From the NCBI GenBank assembly GCA_030849835.1, contig JASAOC010002043.1, positions 1 through 64,000 of the forward strand: 64,000 bases of DNA, in the 5' to 3' direction. Position numbers and translations under genes: made by a program. The DNA comes from Herpetomonas samuelpessoai. Taxonomy: Eukaryota > Euglenozoa > Kinetoplastea > Trypanosomatida > Trypanosomatidae. This document shows, piece after piece, positions 41,563 through 54,500 of this stretch. Under the pieces are notes generated by a model. The model was given only the letters and a program-made list of their open reading frames with translations, ran no database searches and was not told the DNA's origin. The first letter of the stretch is position 1; every line of letters begins with the position of its first letter.

Positions 41563-43209
41563 CTACAGTTTCGCTGGCTTCCGCACACTCGCCCTTCGCG
41601 GGGCCACAGCCAACGACCGAGGTGCCCCGCACTTGTAGCACTCGGACCTTCCGCGGTGGTTCTTGGAGAAGCATTTCGCACAGACCCAGTCGTCGGTCTT
41701 CTTCCACGTGTTCATGCGGCCCTCGGCAGGTTTGCTCTCCGCGCTGTCCTGGAAGCCTTCCCTGTCAAAGTGAGGCATATTCTCGTCGCCCTCTGCCAAG
41801 CCGTGCGCACCCACAGACTCACTTTCCTTGCCGCACTGCCAGCACGAGCTGCGCGTGCGGAAGTTGCTGGCTTGACACTGCCGACACACCCAATTGTTCT
41901 GCTCTGCAAACCCTTGGCGCTGGTGTCGTGATGACGGGGGTTCGTCTCCCTGCGTCCAGTCGGGCCTCTGCCCGTGCGTGCTCGGGGTGCTTGCCCGATG
42001 TGCCGACGACGCCCGAGGGGTGCCGCATTGGTAGCATTCTGATCGGCGGGAAAAGTTGAGTCCATTGCACGAGGTGCAGTACCAATCGTTCTTTCGAAAG
42101 GTCAGTGCAGGTCCGCCCAGCTGGGAATTCATCGCGGCCGCGTCGCGCTCCTGCGCCAGGACGTCCCCCACACTCCGCGGCTCCACTGCAGGCCGCGCTT
42201 CCTGACACTGCCTGCACACTGCGTCGTAGATGGACGTGTTGGTTCCACACGCTGGGCACGTCCAGAAGGCCGGAATGCCTGCGTTGCAGTGAAAGCACCG
42301 AGAGCGGGAGAGGTGGTTCAGCGCCGCACACTGCGGGCACTCCCATTCTGCGGGCGCGATGTGCTTGCCACAGGAAAGGCAGTTTTCCTCATCGCCAGGG
42401 TTCACCTGGCCGCACTGAGGCTCTCGGCACATCCAGTCAAACCCAGGAGGTCCTGGAGGCACGGCGTTTCCGCTCACCACACCCACCGCACCGACCGCCG
42501 CTGCGGCAGCAATGGGGGAAACCGCGCTGCGGACGCTGCGACGGTTGTATATGCGGGAGTGGCGGGTTTGTGTTGGTGGTGGGGAGAAGGGCTTCACAGG
42601 CGGCATCGATGCCAGTGCCTTGTCGCTGCGAGGTGCACTTGTGGATGCCGTGTTCCTGTCCTGGTGACCCTGCCGTAGGCGTTCTGGCAATGCGTCGGCG
42701 CCAAATTGAGCGTCACCGTACTGCTCGTCCGCGTCGTGGGCGGAAACGCTGTCGAACCGTTCTTGTTGGGCCTGGAATTCGGCTTCGCGCTGCTCGTTCA
42801 TCTCCGCCAGACGCTCCTCTGTCAACGATAAGGGCGCCATGTCGTACCCGCAAAAGCCACAACGGCTGTTATCGTCTAACTCGTCGATGCGATTGTTGCC
42901 CTCGCAGACCGCGCACATCCAGAACTCTTGGCTGCTTGTAAAGGGTTCTTTGCAGGATTTACAGAGCTTCACACCACGGTGATTACGTGTCTCACACTTC
43001 ACGCATTTCCAGCCCTGCAGTTTCGGCTTTTCGGTGCCGCAGGCTTCACAGGTGGGTTTCACAGCCGGGTTCACAACCCGGCAGCTCTCTGAAGGGCACA
43101 TCCACGGCCGCATCGCGTTTCTAGCCCACGATTGCCGCATTGCACGGCTACGCGTGCAGATGAACCGCCTCTGTACGGTACTCTGCAGACTAGACACCCG
43201 CGAAGACAT
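41563..43209 (-). CDS. RanBP2-type multi-zinc-finger protein, probably mitochondrial and RNA-binding
   Basis: A 548-residue protein with nine C4 fingers. The last three (DWYCTSCNGLNFSRRSEC, NWVCRQCQASNFRTRSSC, DWVCAKCFSKNHRGRSEC) match the RNA-binding subtype seen in ZRANB2, with W, the Asn and the Arg residues placed as in fingers that read GGU in single-stranded RNA. The N-terminus from ATG 43209 (MSSRVSSLQSTVQRRFICTRSRAMRQ) is a good mitochondrial presequence. An upstream in-frame ATG at 43338 would add 43 residues, but a TTTTATTTTCCC tract and AG lie between the two, and the nearest AG touches the 43209 ATG, so 43209 is preferred. A charged linker (about 125-200) follows the third finger. 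Confidence 0.8.
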   Translation of the reverse strand: MSSRVSSLQSTVQRRFICTRSRAMRQSWARNAMRPWMCPSESCRVVNPAVKPTCEACGTEKPKLQGWKCVKCETRNHRGVKLCKSCKEPFTSSQEFWMCAVCEGNNRIDELDDNSRCGFCGYDMAPLSLTEERLAEMNEQREAEFQAQQERFDSVSAHDADEQYGDAQFGADALPERLRQGHQDRNTASTSAPRSDKALASMPPVKPFSPPPTQTRHSRIYNRRSVRSAVSPIAAAAAVGAVGVVSGNAVPPGPPGFDWMCREPQCGQVNPGDEENCLSCGKHIAPAEWECPQCAALNHLSRSRCFHCNAGIPAFWTCPACGTNTSIYDAVCRQCQEARPAVEPRSVGDVLAQERDAAAMNSQLGGPALTFRKNDWYCTSCNGLNFSRRSECYQCGTPRASSAHRASTPSTHGQRPDWTQGDEPPSSRHQRQGFAEQNNWVCRQCQASNFRTRSSCWQCGKESESVGAHGLAEGDENMPHFDREGFQDSAESKPAEGRMNTWKKTDDWVCAKCFSKNHRGRSECYKCGAPRSLAVAPRRASVRKPAKL

Positions 43210-44401
43210 CTGAACATCGCAGGAACCGCAAGAAGTCAGACGATGATGCCCTGGGAAAATAAAACAGGCGCCACACGTCCCAGAGGATCGCCGCGGGATC
43301 CATTTCAACACAACACTACTCTCTAGTCGCCTCAACATGGTTTTGTCGCTCCCAGGGTATGAGGTGAGCCTGTAAAAAGTGTTCCTGTAGGTGAGGGCTT
43401 CTGCTGGGATCCTTTAACGAGTGTGCTGACAGCACCAAGGGGGGTAGGTGTTGGGCATGGAGAAAAGAGATCGTTATACAAGAAACAAACAGCTTTACGA
43501 GGATTCACCGCTATAAAGCCGCGAGTGCGCTCTCTCGGCACCCGTGTCGCACCACCCTTACACGCTCTGCGGTCTACATGGAACGTCAACCGGTATTTCT
43601 CCAAAGGACTCGCCTAGACTGTCAGCGGCACCCACAGCGCCAGTCGTCGGCTGGAAGTCCGCAGAGCATGAAATCGGTGCGCCGTTCTTCGGGAAAAGTG
43701 AAATCAAAGCGGTACTGTAGGAGCCCTTTATTCTCCCATTTTCCCCTCCTATCGGTGGTAGGATGCGGATCGAGGAGAAAGGGCACCAGTCCACTTGGAA
43801 ACACTCGGTGTGATCACACAACCGTACGTCTATCTCTATGTGTGTGTTCGTGCTTCCACGGCAACCCAACTCACCGATTCGCATCCATTTCTCTTGTAGA
43901 TTATGGTCAAGGTTAAAAATATTTAGGCTCAGAATAAAAAAACGCAACCCAGCATGAGCACACGCGAAGCGAAGAAGATTTCGCTGAGTACCCAAGCGAG
44001 AGTTTTCGTTCTTTTTTTTCTTTTGCAGAGGACAGGGGACAATTCTTCTTTCCTTTCACCACACAATGGAGCGGTTAAAGCTGTGTGAGCGTGGGGACGT
44101 CGCTGAAAGGCTGGGGTGGAAAATGCGAATAATAAAGAAAAAAGAAGGAGACCTTAATGGAAAAAAATGAAAAACAACTTAGTCAGAACGTCGTTGTTCT
44201 GAGATTTCTTTTCCGTTCCTTGCGTACAAGAGGAGTTGGCCGTGTTCTCCGTCGAACAGAGATGTGCATTCAGCAGACATGGCGTGGCACCAGAAAGGGA
44301 GGCGGCAGCACGCATGAGGTTCTGTCAGGCCTGCCCGCAATGGCGACCGCGCGATCTTGCAGGAGCGGCTTGTCGGCGTCCTCACATCGACGCTGCGAAA
44401 T
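43210..44401 (-). other. intergenic region
   Basis: 1.2 kb. Its left end holds the acceptor-like tract of the zinc-finger gene; the rest is UTR-like. A plus-strand tract at about 44009-44026 and a minus-strand frame at 43558-43884 were considered and not accepted. Confidence 0.55.
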
Positions 44402-45028
44402 TTAGACCTTGTTCCAGGCGACAATGTCCATGGACTGGACGTCGTCTTCGAAGCCCATGATGAGCTCCTCGAGGTCGTCGCTGGAGACCTTGTCGTCCTC
44501 GATAATGATGAGCTGCTGGAGCTTCTTCACGCCAAAGGCGACGGGCACCAGCTTGTGGCCACCCCAGAGAAGGCCGTCACGCTTCTCAGCGTGGAGCTTC
44601 TCGGCGAGGGCCTCGAGGTCGACGCTGTCATCCCAGGCCTTAATGTCGAGGAGAATGGAGGACTTGGCGACGACGGCCGCCTTAGCCTTCTTCTTCTCCG
44701 CATCCTTCGCCTTCTTCTCCTCAAGGGCCTTCTGCTCCTCCTCGGTGGTCTCGCCGAACAGGTCAATGTCATCGTCGTCGGCGGCGGCGGCAGCCGGGGC
44801 GGCGGCCTTCTTCTCCTCCTTCTTGGCGGCGGCCTTGGGCTCGTCGCCGTTCAGGATGGCCTCACGCTCGGCCTGGTAGTACGACGCCATGCGGGCCACC
44901 CACTGGATCACGTTGGTGTTGTTGCCGAACATCTCCTCGAAGGCCTTGGCGTCATCCTTGCTAGGGGCGAAGGAAGAGAGGTAGGGGAAGTCCGCGAGGC
45001 GGCCGTTAACTTCCTTGAGGAAGGACAT
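44402..45028 (-). CDS. EEF1B: translation elongation factor 1-beta (eEF1B GEF subunit)
   Basis: A 208-residue protein that exchanges GDP for GTP on eEF1A. The N-terminal ~60 residues are the small helical GST-C-like domain ([17 protein letters not shown]). A Lys/Ala linker leads to the acidic [15 protein letters not shown] signature (about 88-102), a common CK2 target. The C-terminal exchange domain (about 120-208) has [33 protein letters not shown] and the terminal [15 protein letters not shown] typical of the family. Length is standard. Trypanosomatid eEF1B has been described in complex with trypanothione S-transferase; nothing here tests that. Only one copy is present. Confidence 0.97.
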   Translation of the reverse strand: MSFLKEVNGRLADFPYLSSFAPSKDDAKAFEEMFGNNTNVIQWVARMASYYQAEREAILNGDEPKAAAKKEEKKAAAPAAAAADDDDIDLFGETTEEEQKALEEKKAKDAEKKKAKAAVVAKSSILLDIKAWDDSVDLEALAEKLHAEKRDGLLWGGHKLVPVAFGVKKLQQLIIIEDDKVSSDDLEELIMGFEDDVQSMDIVAWNKV

Positions 45029-45583
45029 GGTTTGGGGGTTTATTGAGGGATGCGTTGACGCGAAAAGAAGTGTTACTTACGGTGGGAGGTTAAAAGAGAG
45101 AGAAGGGGACGCGAGAATAGAGCGAAAAACTAGAAGACGAGGAAACTCCAGCAACGGTTGTACAAAGCGCACATAACCCAGCATAAAAGATGGGGAACAA
45201 GGCGGTTGAAGCGGGGAGGGGAGGGGGAGGGGATTCAAGTAACGATGATGACGGGTGGTGTGCAGGGCAGTAATCGTGACATGTAAGGGAGCACAATCTA
45301 CGTTCAACAATGGATCGTCGATGGGTACAGCGGCGCTTTTCCGCAACGTTTGACGGCATCCCGCCACGAAGGGAAGTAAATTTTGGTTTTCACTGTTCTC
45401 CTGAAGACTACACACATCCTGTGACGACAAAACGCTTTCTCATGCAGCGACTTTCTTCGAATTGTGGAATGGCATACGGGAGACTGGCAGCCTGAAAGAG
45501 GAGCAGCAGATGTAATTTCGACGGAAGGCGGTAACGACACGGGAAAAGGAAACCGTACACAAAAATAGACAAATTATCCACTT
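45029..45583 (-). other. intergenic region
   Basis: Minus-strand acceptor-like AG at 45076-45077 after a tract TTCTCTCTCTTTTAACCTCCC, serving EF-1beta; the rest is the 3' UTR of the VPS13-like gene. No gene seen. Confidence 0.6.
45076..45077 (-). promoter_or_regulatory. candidate spliced-leader acceptor AG
   Basis: Follows a C/T-rich tract on the minus strand, about 48 bases before the EF-1beta ATG. Confidence 0.45.
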
Positions 45584-48500
45584 TCAATCGCCGGACAGGG
45601 TGAGGAATTGGGTTAACGTGTCCGCGACTCTCTGCATGAGCAGTAGACCACACTTCTCTTGAAAGTCCTCTGGTGACACATGCGCTCGAATCTCTGCAAT
45701 GGTACACACTTGAACCACCTGCTCGAGGGTCACGTATTTGAAGAGAGTGCGGATGCCTAGGGTCGCCTTGATGTTCCTGGCACGCTCCACCTCCGCCGCA
45801 TCCCGTGCCCTGGTCGTACAGGATGTCGCGGGATCAGCAGGAGCAGCTGCACGCGGAACGTGGTGTGTGTCTGCGTCATGCAATCGCGTGTCACCCTGCA
45901 CGTCAAGCTGTCGGTGAGCGCCAGAGGCCAGGCGCTGCCGCTCTTCCCTCTCTTTCCGTTGCGCGGCAGCCAGATACGACGCCATCACACGCCCCAGTTG
46001 TGCGTCCAGGGCAACGGGAAACCAGTTATAGAACTCTTCCGGGGTGCTGAATCGCCAGAAGTCTTCGTAGGGTGCATGCAACGCCACATTGTGGGGGCCC
46101 ACCTCGGCTACTAGCTTCCTGGCTACCTCTTGGTTCGGGATGGTGGTGCTACGCGAGAGTTTGGACAGCACCCGTGCGTAGGTCTGCGCAGAGATGAAGT
46201 CGGCGGACTCGTTCGTAGCCCCGCGCCACGCAGCGGTGGCAGGGGAATTGGTCGCCGAGGACGCAGAGGGTGTGCGAGGGTGGTAGGGGGGCGATGCGGT
46301 GGCGCTTTCTGTCACGCGTGAAGAGCTACCGGGGGCGAAAGCAGACGGCGATGAGGCCTCTCGGGGGGACAGAGGCGACAGATGGTGCCGGGACACCGAA
46401 GACGCAGGAGACGTCGTTGCCGTGCTTGCCGTGACGGCTGCTGGGGGAAAGTTCCGGTCCGAAAGGAGGTACTGCACGTGCAACTCCGCTGGCGGCGGGA
46501 TGCGCCGGTGCGCCTGCGCGTACGAATCTGCTGCGCTGCCCACGGTGTAGAGGAGACCCGCCACGGGCTTGGTAAATAACCCGACCACACCCTTGGACAT
46601 GCCGGCCATGAAACCTCGCATCCCCGCAACTCGTGCCCCTTCCACGGGCTCCACCACGGCGCTTCCGACAGCCGATGTCACACCGCGTGCCAGGCCGTAC
46701 AACACACTGCCGTCACGTGCCTCTGGGCTCTCGAGCCAATCCTCATCGGTGGACGCACGGGACAGCGCGGCAAGGGTCCTGCCGCCTAGTCGGGACAGGA
46801 GGCTCACGTGATGTAACGTCGAGGACCCTGTCTCCCGCATGAACCCACGGGCACCGCCGAGCAAGTCCCAGTCCACAGTGCCTTGCACAAGAGAACGCAC
46901 ACCGCGGCCCCAGCCGCCCAGCAGCGCCGCGGGATTGCCCAACGCCTCGAGAGATCCGATGAGCTTACACCCCTGGATCACCACCTGGGTCCGGTACGCT
47001 GGCCACAACACAGCAGACAGCATCTGCCAAAGGGAGGGACCCCGCTGGTTCAGGTCTCGCAAAAATAGCGGCTTAAACGCCAACGAGGCGCCGTCGACGG
47101 AGGGAATCGCCACGGAACCGATGGGCAGCCCTTCGAACGGGTTGCACCTTCCGTCCACCCGTCGCGTCAAGGTCACGCCCAAGTCGAGGCGAGACACATA
47201 GAGATGTGTCACATAGCAGTCATATATGGTCACCACGTGGAGTCGGGAGGGGTCCGAGTCAGCGTCAGCCTGGATGTCGTGGATGTCATCCCCGTGCCAC
47301 TGCACGTCCCCTCGGTTGGGTGCTGGCAACGCGCTGCCAGCTTGCGCAGAGGCAAGGGGCACGGACGCCATTGGTGCTGCATCGCTCTCCAACCTCTTCT
47401 CCCCGATTTCTGGCGAGCTGTTCTCGCCAAATGCGCTCTCTCTTTCGCGTTTTCTCCTTCCGCCTTCTTGCCGTTCCCACGCCTCCAGCTTTGCGCGTCT
47501 TTCGCGACGCTGGTAGTCGGCTCGCTCCTCCCATACAATTTCAGCAGCCTGACGCACTGCGTAGAGAAAGGAGTCGTGCAGTCGGAGTGTGGCTTCGCCA
47601 AAGCTGAGGCGTACTTCGTCCAGGGCCAACGTAACGAGTCGTGTCGCGATGGGTACTGATGTCACGCTACCAACGCTCCGCCTCCGCTTCTCGACACGGT
47701 CAGTGAAGGAGGATGACGGAAGAGCAGGGGCTTCTGCCAGAGTGCTACCAATGGGGGAGGAGCGAGACGCTGGACGTTCTTCCGTGGACGCTGGCAAGGT
47801 GTCCGAGTGGAGAAGCATGATTTGGCGCTGAATGGCACTCTGCTGTTTCGGACCTGCGCCACGGATAGCGTAGAAGTTGCCCATCTGGCGCAGACTCACC
47901 TGCGGACGGCGGGCCTGGAACTGAATCGCGAAACATGGGGAGGTGCCCTTCACGGGCACGACCGCAGGAACCGCAGCATCTGGTGGCTCCTCCACGCTCT
48001 TTGAGGGAACGCTGGGAGCTGGAGTCGCTTTCGCGACTTGCTCGCCGCGGGTACCCATGTGAAGCACAACAGGGTAGACAGGGTGCGGTGTCGTGCAGTC
48101 CAGGGCATCAATCTGGTCCACCGCCATCGCCGCAAGGAGGTGGCGCTCGTTCCACGTACCCTCGGCAAAGAGGCCTGCTACGCGCACGAGGAAGAGGTCC
48201 ATCTCCTTGCTCTTGAGTGCAGCGAGGATCTCGGCCTCCGTAGAGTCCTGACTAATGCCGAAGTTGACGTTTAACAAGTGCTTTCGTGCCAACTTCGCCA
48301 AATGGGTTTGGTCAAGACTGGTTGTATTGTGTGGAATGGCGGCAGAGGCGATGTACAAACGCAGTTCACGGATGAAGAGCTCCGTATGGACTACCAAACG
48401 TGGCTGGAAAACGAGCTTGCTTTCAAGGACGCGGTCCTCCGTGATGGTGACGTAGAAGCGCCGCTGGCGATAGTCATGGGACACAAAGGCGTAGACATTG

Positions 48501-51500
48501 TCTGCAACCTTCAGCGCGTGCTTGCTGCTCTCCGCCTTGTGCAGGTCCACAAGACATACCGCCGTCTCGGTACGTGTGCCGAGGCGCGTCTTTCTTTTCA
48601 TCAGAACATTCAGTTGCACTGCAGGGGCATCGAGGGAAGCGGCGTCCCAGCAGGCCACCGCGTCAGAGAAAGGGTTCACCAAGTAGCCACAGAGGAACTG
48701 CTGCTTCGACGAAAGCGACGTCATGAGGGAGGTGGCAGTTGGGCAAATCACAGTTCCGCCCACGGCCGTGAGTAATTTCTGCTCGAACTGCACACGGTGT
48801 GGAGTGCGGTTCTCAATGACGAGTGGCGGGTGTGCGTCCAAGTTCACTGTTATCACGGACTGGACGCCCTTGGAGGAGGGAGTCAGCGTCAAGGGGGAGA
48901 ACCATTCCGTCTCAGGGCTGTCGCCGTGACGCAGCGGCACACGCACAGACGACGCAAGCCGCAGGGCTGCGCGCTCTGCGTGGGAGCTGCACGGCGCTGA
49001 CGCCTCGTTGTCACTTGTCGCTGTACTGGGAGAGGAATGTGTTGCCTGCGCACGATGGAAGCGATGCTTGAATGTGACGGGGACGCCAGCTGTGGCGAGG
49101 GTCGTCAGACGGACCGGAGGCGACCACGTGTACTGCCACTCTGGGAGCTGTGAGGCATAGCAAAAGACTAACTCTGGGTCCCCTTTGTTGGTGTTCAGCG
49201 CGGCGTCCGCGGCCCCAAAGTCCACCACTTCAACAGACTGAAGCGGTGGCACCACGATGTTTTCGCGGTCCGCTAACCCTGTGGAATGAACCACGAGTGT
49301 CAACGTGGGGTTCGCATTATGCACAAGGAACGCCGGGCGCAGCGAAATGACACGTTGTCTCAACAACTGCCGAGTAGCCGCACGTGACGCACCGACGGCG
49401 ACGGTGGTAGTGGCAACTTCCTCTTCGTGCGTCAGGTTAGCGACAAAGTAATGCTCGCAGCCATTCTCTTCGCTGCTGAGCAATGCCGACAACGTCGGGG
49501 CGGTGCAGGCAATCGGCTCGGAAGGCTTCGTGCTAGTGATCCGGTCCGGTGCTGCGGGACGGCCAGCGAGTGCCGTCACGCATAGCGAGACGACTGTGTC
49601 GGGACGCGGTGGTCGGTCGTTGGGCCCGCACGGCAGAAAGAGAGGGTGCCGGGCGCCAGGGGCGAGGAGGCCATGCGAACCACAGCCGATCAGGGCATTC
49701 CGGGACGACAGGTTCGACAGTCGCACGGGGTACGACAAGCAGTTTTCGAGGACGGCCAGTGATTTCACCACCATGACGCTCTCCGATACCTGCTCGAACA
49801 CGAGTGCCGCCACTGGACCCGATGCGGCGGCACCCAGCGGAGTTGCTCCACCAGGTCGAGTGACGTTGGCGCGTGGCATGAGTGTGACGACACGGGATGC
49901 CTGGGCTGCCGCCGGAGACAGCTCCACAGGGCCGACGGAACGCAGCCGCACCTCGCCAACGGCCATCTCCAGCAATGCGTGCGGTGCGAAGGCGGCCTCC
50001 TCCAGTTCACTAGGGAACCAGTCAAACTGTTCCCCGTCCGTGAGAGCTCCGGACCGCACAAGGGCTTTGGCGCCTGTGGCACTACTGCGCCTCTGCCCCT
50101 CCGATTCCTCCGCACCAGCGCCACTCGCTGTAAGCCCTGCAGATATGTTGAAAAGCTCAACGTGAAGCGTTGCGCCTGTCATGTTCACCAACGAGGAGAC
50201 CGGCTGCAGGCGCAACTGGACGTCGTACTTGGATAACAGGCGTACCGTTCGGGGGCGACTCTCTCTCGCCACGCGTTTCTTCATCACAAGGTTCACGACA
50301 CGCCGTGGAGCAGCGCTCACAGGCAACGCTGGTGCAGCTGCTGCGGGGTCTTGCACCTGCCCAGTGTGGCCGCAGCGGGACCCAGACGACTCGGTCCTTT
50401 CCACTGCCTGCATGTCCCCGTCAGAGGTAAGCAGTAGAGGAAGCACGAGGGTACCTGTATGAGGCATGTACGCGTGGTTCCAGAAGATGCGTTGCCAAAC
50501 GTGGACAGGATCACGTGAGGTGCCTGCACCGTTGTTTTCCTGGTACGTAAGACTTCGTCGTACCTCTTTTGGTTTGAATAGCATCCGGTCATCGTCAGAC
50601 AACAGAAACGCCGTTATCATGGACTCAAGGGAAAGGAGCGGTGGAATGCCTGTGTTGGACCGGTAGCCATCCACCATCACGCTGAAGGGCTGCTTCAGTG
50701 TAGCGACGGGAACGTAGGCTGACTTGCCCGGAGACACGATCAACGGCGTCAAGAGGCCATTCGGCAAGGCCATCGATTTGTCGCACAGGTCGTTGTACAC
50801 GCGGACAGCGCTTGTGAAGGACACCACGCGCTCCGCCTCGTCCAGCCGCATCACCACGTCCATGACGCCACCAGGAGAGATGCTGCTTTCTAGCAAAGGG
50901 AATCGATGTGTCGCACCCTTTTGCAGGCACGAGACGTCCACCTCTGTTCCTTTCATGAGCAGTCGACGAATGGCGGCAGGTGTGTGGTAGTCGCCCTGGG
51001 CGATGGCGGCCTCATCTCCTGGTATGACACGAAAGCGCGTCTGGTTGTAGTGGAACATGTCCGGCCGTACGGTATGATTTACGGGGATTTCGCAGAAGAC
51101 AGCACCTGGTGTGTGATCCGCGGTGCCTGTCTTAGGGGAGATACGGTTGGTACCGATGCTGCCCAACACCAGAGGAATCCCAAGTTCGTTACGGAATGCA
51201 AAGACCCCGGTGCGCTGGTTCGCAAAGTCGTATTGCACGGCACGTAGCGCGGAGAGAAGCGGCAAGGTGAGCGTGACGTCAGGACACGCGAGCGTCACAC
51301 GCAATGACTTTCCGTCGCCCTGTAGGCTCGATGATGGGCTGCGTTGGGGAAGCGCCACGTAGTCAAGGGTGACCTCCGGGGCCACGGTCATCAAGGTGCG
51401 TGGAGGTTCCAGATGCGGGTGATCGACGAAACTGACCGAGGCTGTCGCGGCACAGGTGACAGCGGAGCAGTCGCGCTGCCCCTTGGCCAGTACGGAGACT

Positions 51501-54500
51501 GTGTTGACGCTGAGGGTGACCTCCGGACGGTAAAAATCATTTGTCAGGATGACCTCTACCAAGGGTGCTGTCAGACCCACTTCCAGGGCAGGGGTTTGTG
51601 TGGCTGCGGTAGTCGTCATTCCGTGGCGCGGTGTACGTACGTGATAGCGCACGGGACGGCGACCTCCCCCACGGTCGACATGGAGTTCATTGAGAGCAGA
51701 AGACACCCGGTGGGTGCCTCTACGGTCAGAGGTACGAGACCCGTGCGATGTCGAACTTCCTGTCGTAGGGTGTCTTCCGGTCGGGGAAACGGGAGGCACC
51801 GAAATTTCGCGGACCTCCCCTACGGCTGCCTGGGCAGACATCGCGGTCTCCTCTGCCATCGCAACCAGGTCCTCTGGCTTCGCCACCGCCTCAAGGTGAG
51901 CCGATCCAGCCCGCAGCTGCCACAGAATGTCAGAGAGAAGCTTCAGATGGCCTGTGGAGATGGTCACACGCAGCGGTGGCATGACGGCCTTCACAACCGT
52001 CACCCCAGCGTTGCTCTCCTCCTCTGGTAGTTTGTGGTGTTTCACACTTACAACGAGGGTCGCAGGGGCGGCCGTGATAGGGCCGCTGTCGCAGAGAAGT
52101 TGCACATTCTGGAGCGCAACCTCTCCCATTTCGTCCACAAACTCCAACGTGCGTATCACACTCGGGGAGGCGACCACCGCAGACGGGTCCTGGCGGGCAT
52201 CATACAGGTCTCGCTCCGTGATGAGCTTGTGGCAGTGGTACGCGGCTTGGGTTGTGGCGAGAACTGCCACCGTTTGGTGCTCTGACCACAACTGCACCGT
52301 TGCGTTTGCAGAGAGCTCCACATCCGTGAAGACGGAGAGCACTGTTCGCTTCGTGGTGGAAGTGAGACGGTCGGGAGCGGCGGGGTTGGACCTCTCTGGT
52401 GGATTTCCCGCCGTCTTTAACGAGTCGCCTTCGGAGGGACTGTGTGACCCAGCACCGTTCCCTGGGCATACTACCAGGCTTGGCGGTGCAAGGAAGAGGG
52501 ATCGTTCACCGAGGTCTACGTAGTCGCTCACATTGGTCGACCAGCACGTCTGGCCATTGCCTTCCAAGACAATCGGAGTACCCTCCACGCGCACGGTGAG
52601 CCCATCGTCCACCGTCACCGGAGCGCACAGGAGGCCGTGTGGAGAGAGTTCCACCATGGAGAGTACGAGACGGGCGTGATTCACGCTCTTGACTGTCAGA
52701 ACGTTGCGTGAGGAGGCTAAAGGCGCGTCTGTTTTGGACCGTGTGGCAGAGACGACTTTGCGGAAATGCAGCCGTGTCCCACGACGCCCGCCTAACACGA
52801 GATCCTCTGTGAGACGTAGATTGGTGGAAATCACCAGAACGCGATCCGAACCACCCACCTCAGGCAGGGCCTCCGCATCCACGTGAGCAGCGATGTCCTC
52901 GTAGCCGTCGTCTTCGTCGCTAACCACAGGGCCCCCAGGGGTGCCATCGCTGACGTAAGCGTCTGTGTGCTGTGAGGGGCGTCGGGACGGGCTTGCAGAG
53001 GTCGCGTCGTCCGGAATACATGGTGAGTGGCCGTCCTGACTCTGATCGCCATCACCCGTCTCCCGATCGTACAGCCCTGCAGCACTGAACTTTGCGTACG
53101 AGACCCCGGCGGCGGCGCGTGCAAAGACTTCGTCGTTGAGAGAATGCAGGAGCCCCGGAGACAGAGTAAAGCGTAGGTTGGGAAGACGCGCCAACACACG
53201 GTGAGTTTCTGTCGCGCCAGAGCTTGCTTCTCGCGTCCCACACGTGTAGCGATCCTCCTTACTGACATATATCGCAAGACGGGAAGAAGCCGTTCGATCC
53301 AGGGTGTCGGTGAGCGGTTCCGCACTAAGAAACTCGGACTGCACAGATGCATCCACCGCACTCACGATGCGTGCGACTTGTACAGAGGCAACGCTGCTGT
53401 CGGGGGACCTGTGAGAGGCGATCGCAAAGTCGTGCAACTCAACGGAGCACAACACATGGGAGTCCGCCAGAGGAGAAGACGTTGCCTGTGGATGCTTGTG
53501 GATGCTTATCGCCACCACCGAGGTGTGTAGTTGGAAGCTGCTTTGCGTGATCGGAGGGAAGGGAGGCGGGTTCGGCGACATTATCCTTGGAGGTAGACTT
53601 ACAGACGGTACGTCGGTTTCCCCATCCGCACAGCGGGTAGCACCGCTAAACCGGTTGCTGCTTCGATCTTGCAGGCTAGACACAAGAGAGCCGTCCTCGT
53701 CTTGTGAGACTTCGAGGACAAACTGACGACTGCGCATCCGCCGAACCCGTGCCGCAGCCGCCGCCGCATGCTTGGAAAGGGCTTTGGAGAACCGGTCCAC
53801 TGGGGTTACCTGGAGCGTGAGCAGGCCGACGGCTTCCGCGCAGCGCTGCATGCTGTCTGCGTATGGTAGCACACACTCCAAGGGACCAAGTTGCACCGTC
53901 GTCGCTGTGCAAGCGGTTACGGTAGGGCAGTCCTTCTGCTCTTGATCGGTGCCTATGACTGTTAACGTTAACGGGAAAGGGTGCACGAGGGTGAGCTCCG
54001 AGGAGACGAAATCGCTGGAAGCGGAGCCTGACTCTGGTGTCAATCCTCGGGCGACAACTGTCACATGCTGCGCGCCGACCACCAAGCGTCGCTCCTTCCC
54101 AGTACACTTGTGTGTCACGGAGAGTTCTGGGATCGTGCACTCCACGTACCCTGCGTTGGAGAAAGGGGAAGATTGAGGTTGGGAATGAGGAAGACACAGG
54201 CGCAGCGCAACCCTTGCAAGTGTCACGTGCACGGCGGGCTGCGCTCCACCACCATCGCCACAGCGTTTATCCTCGGGCTCCGAACGGGCTGGGTACGTTG
54301 ATAAGAGTGGCTGGTATTGAGTACTCGCATAAGACGCAAATAGCAACACACTCTCCACCACATCTCCCCAAAAGAACCCGTCTCGGTTCACCACCGTCAA
54401 CTCCCGCACGCCTAAGCGAACGCTCGCGTGTGCGAGGTGCACGTCAAAGGGCCCTGCGTGTGCGTACACGGCACGGGACCGCACACCGCCTAGCAGCACG

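Noticed and set aside
43558-43884. 108-codon minus-strand frame starting at an ATG
   Set aside because: No good acceptor tract, an earlier overlapping ATG gives a very short frame, and no family features are seen. Not excluded, but not supported.
44009-44170. Plus-strand T-rich tract, CAG and a 34-codon frame from 44066
   Set aside because: Looks like an acceptor plus start, but is against the transcription direction of the whole array and the frame is tiny; probably chance.
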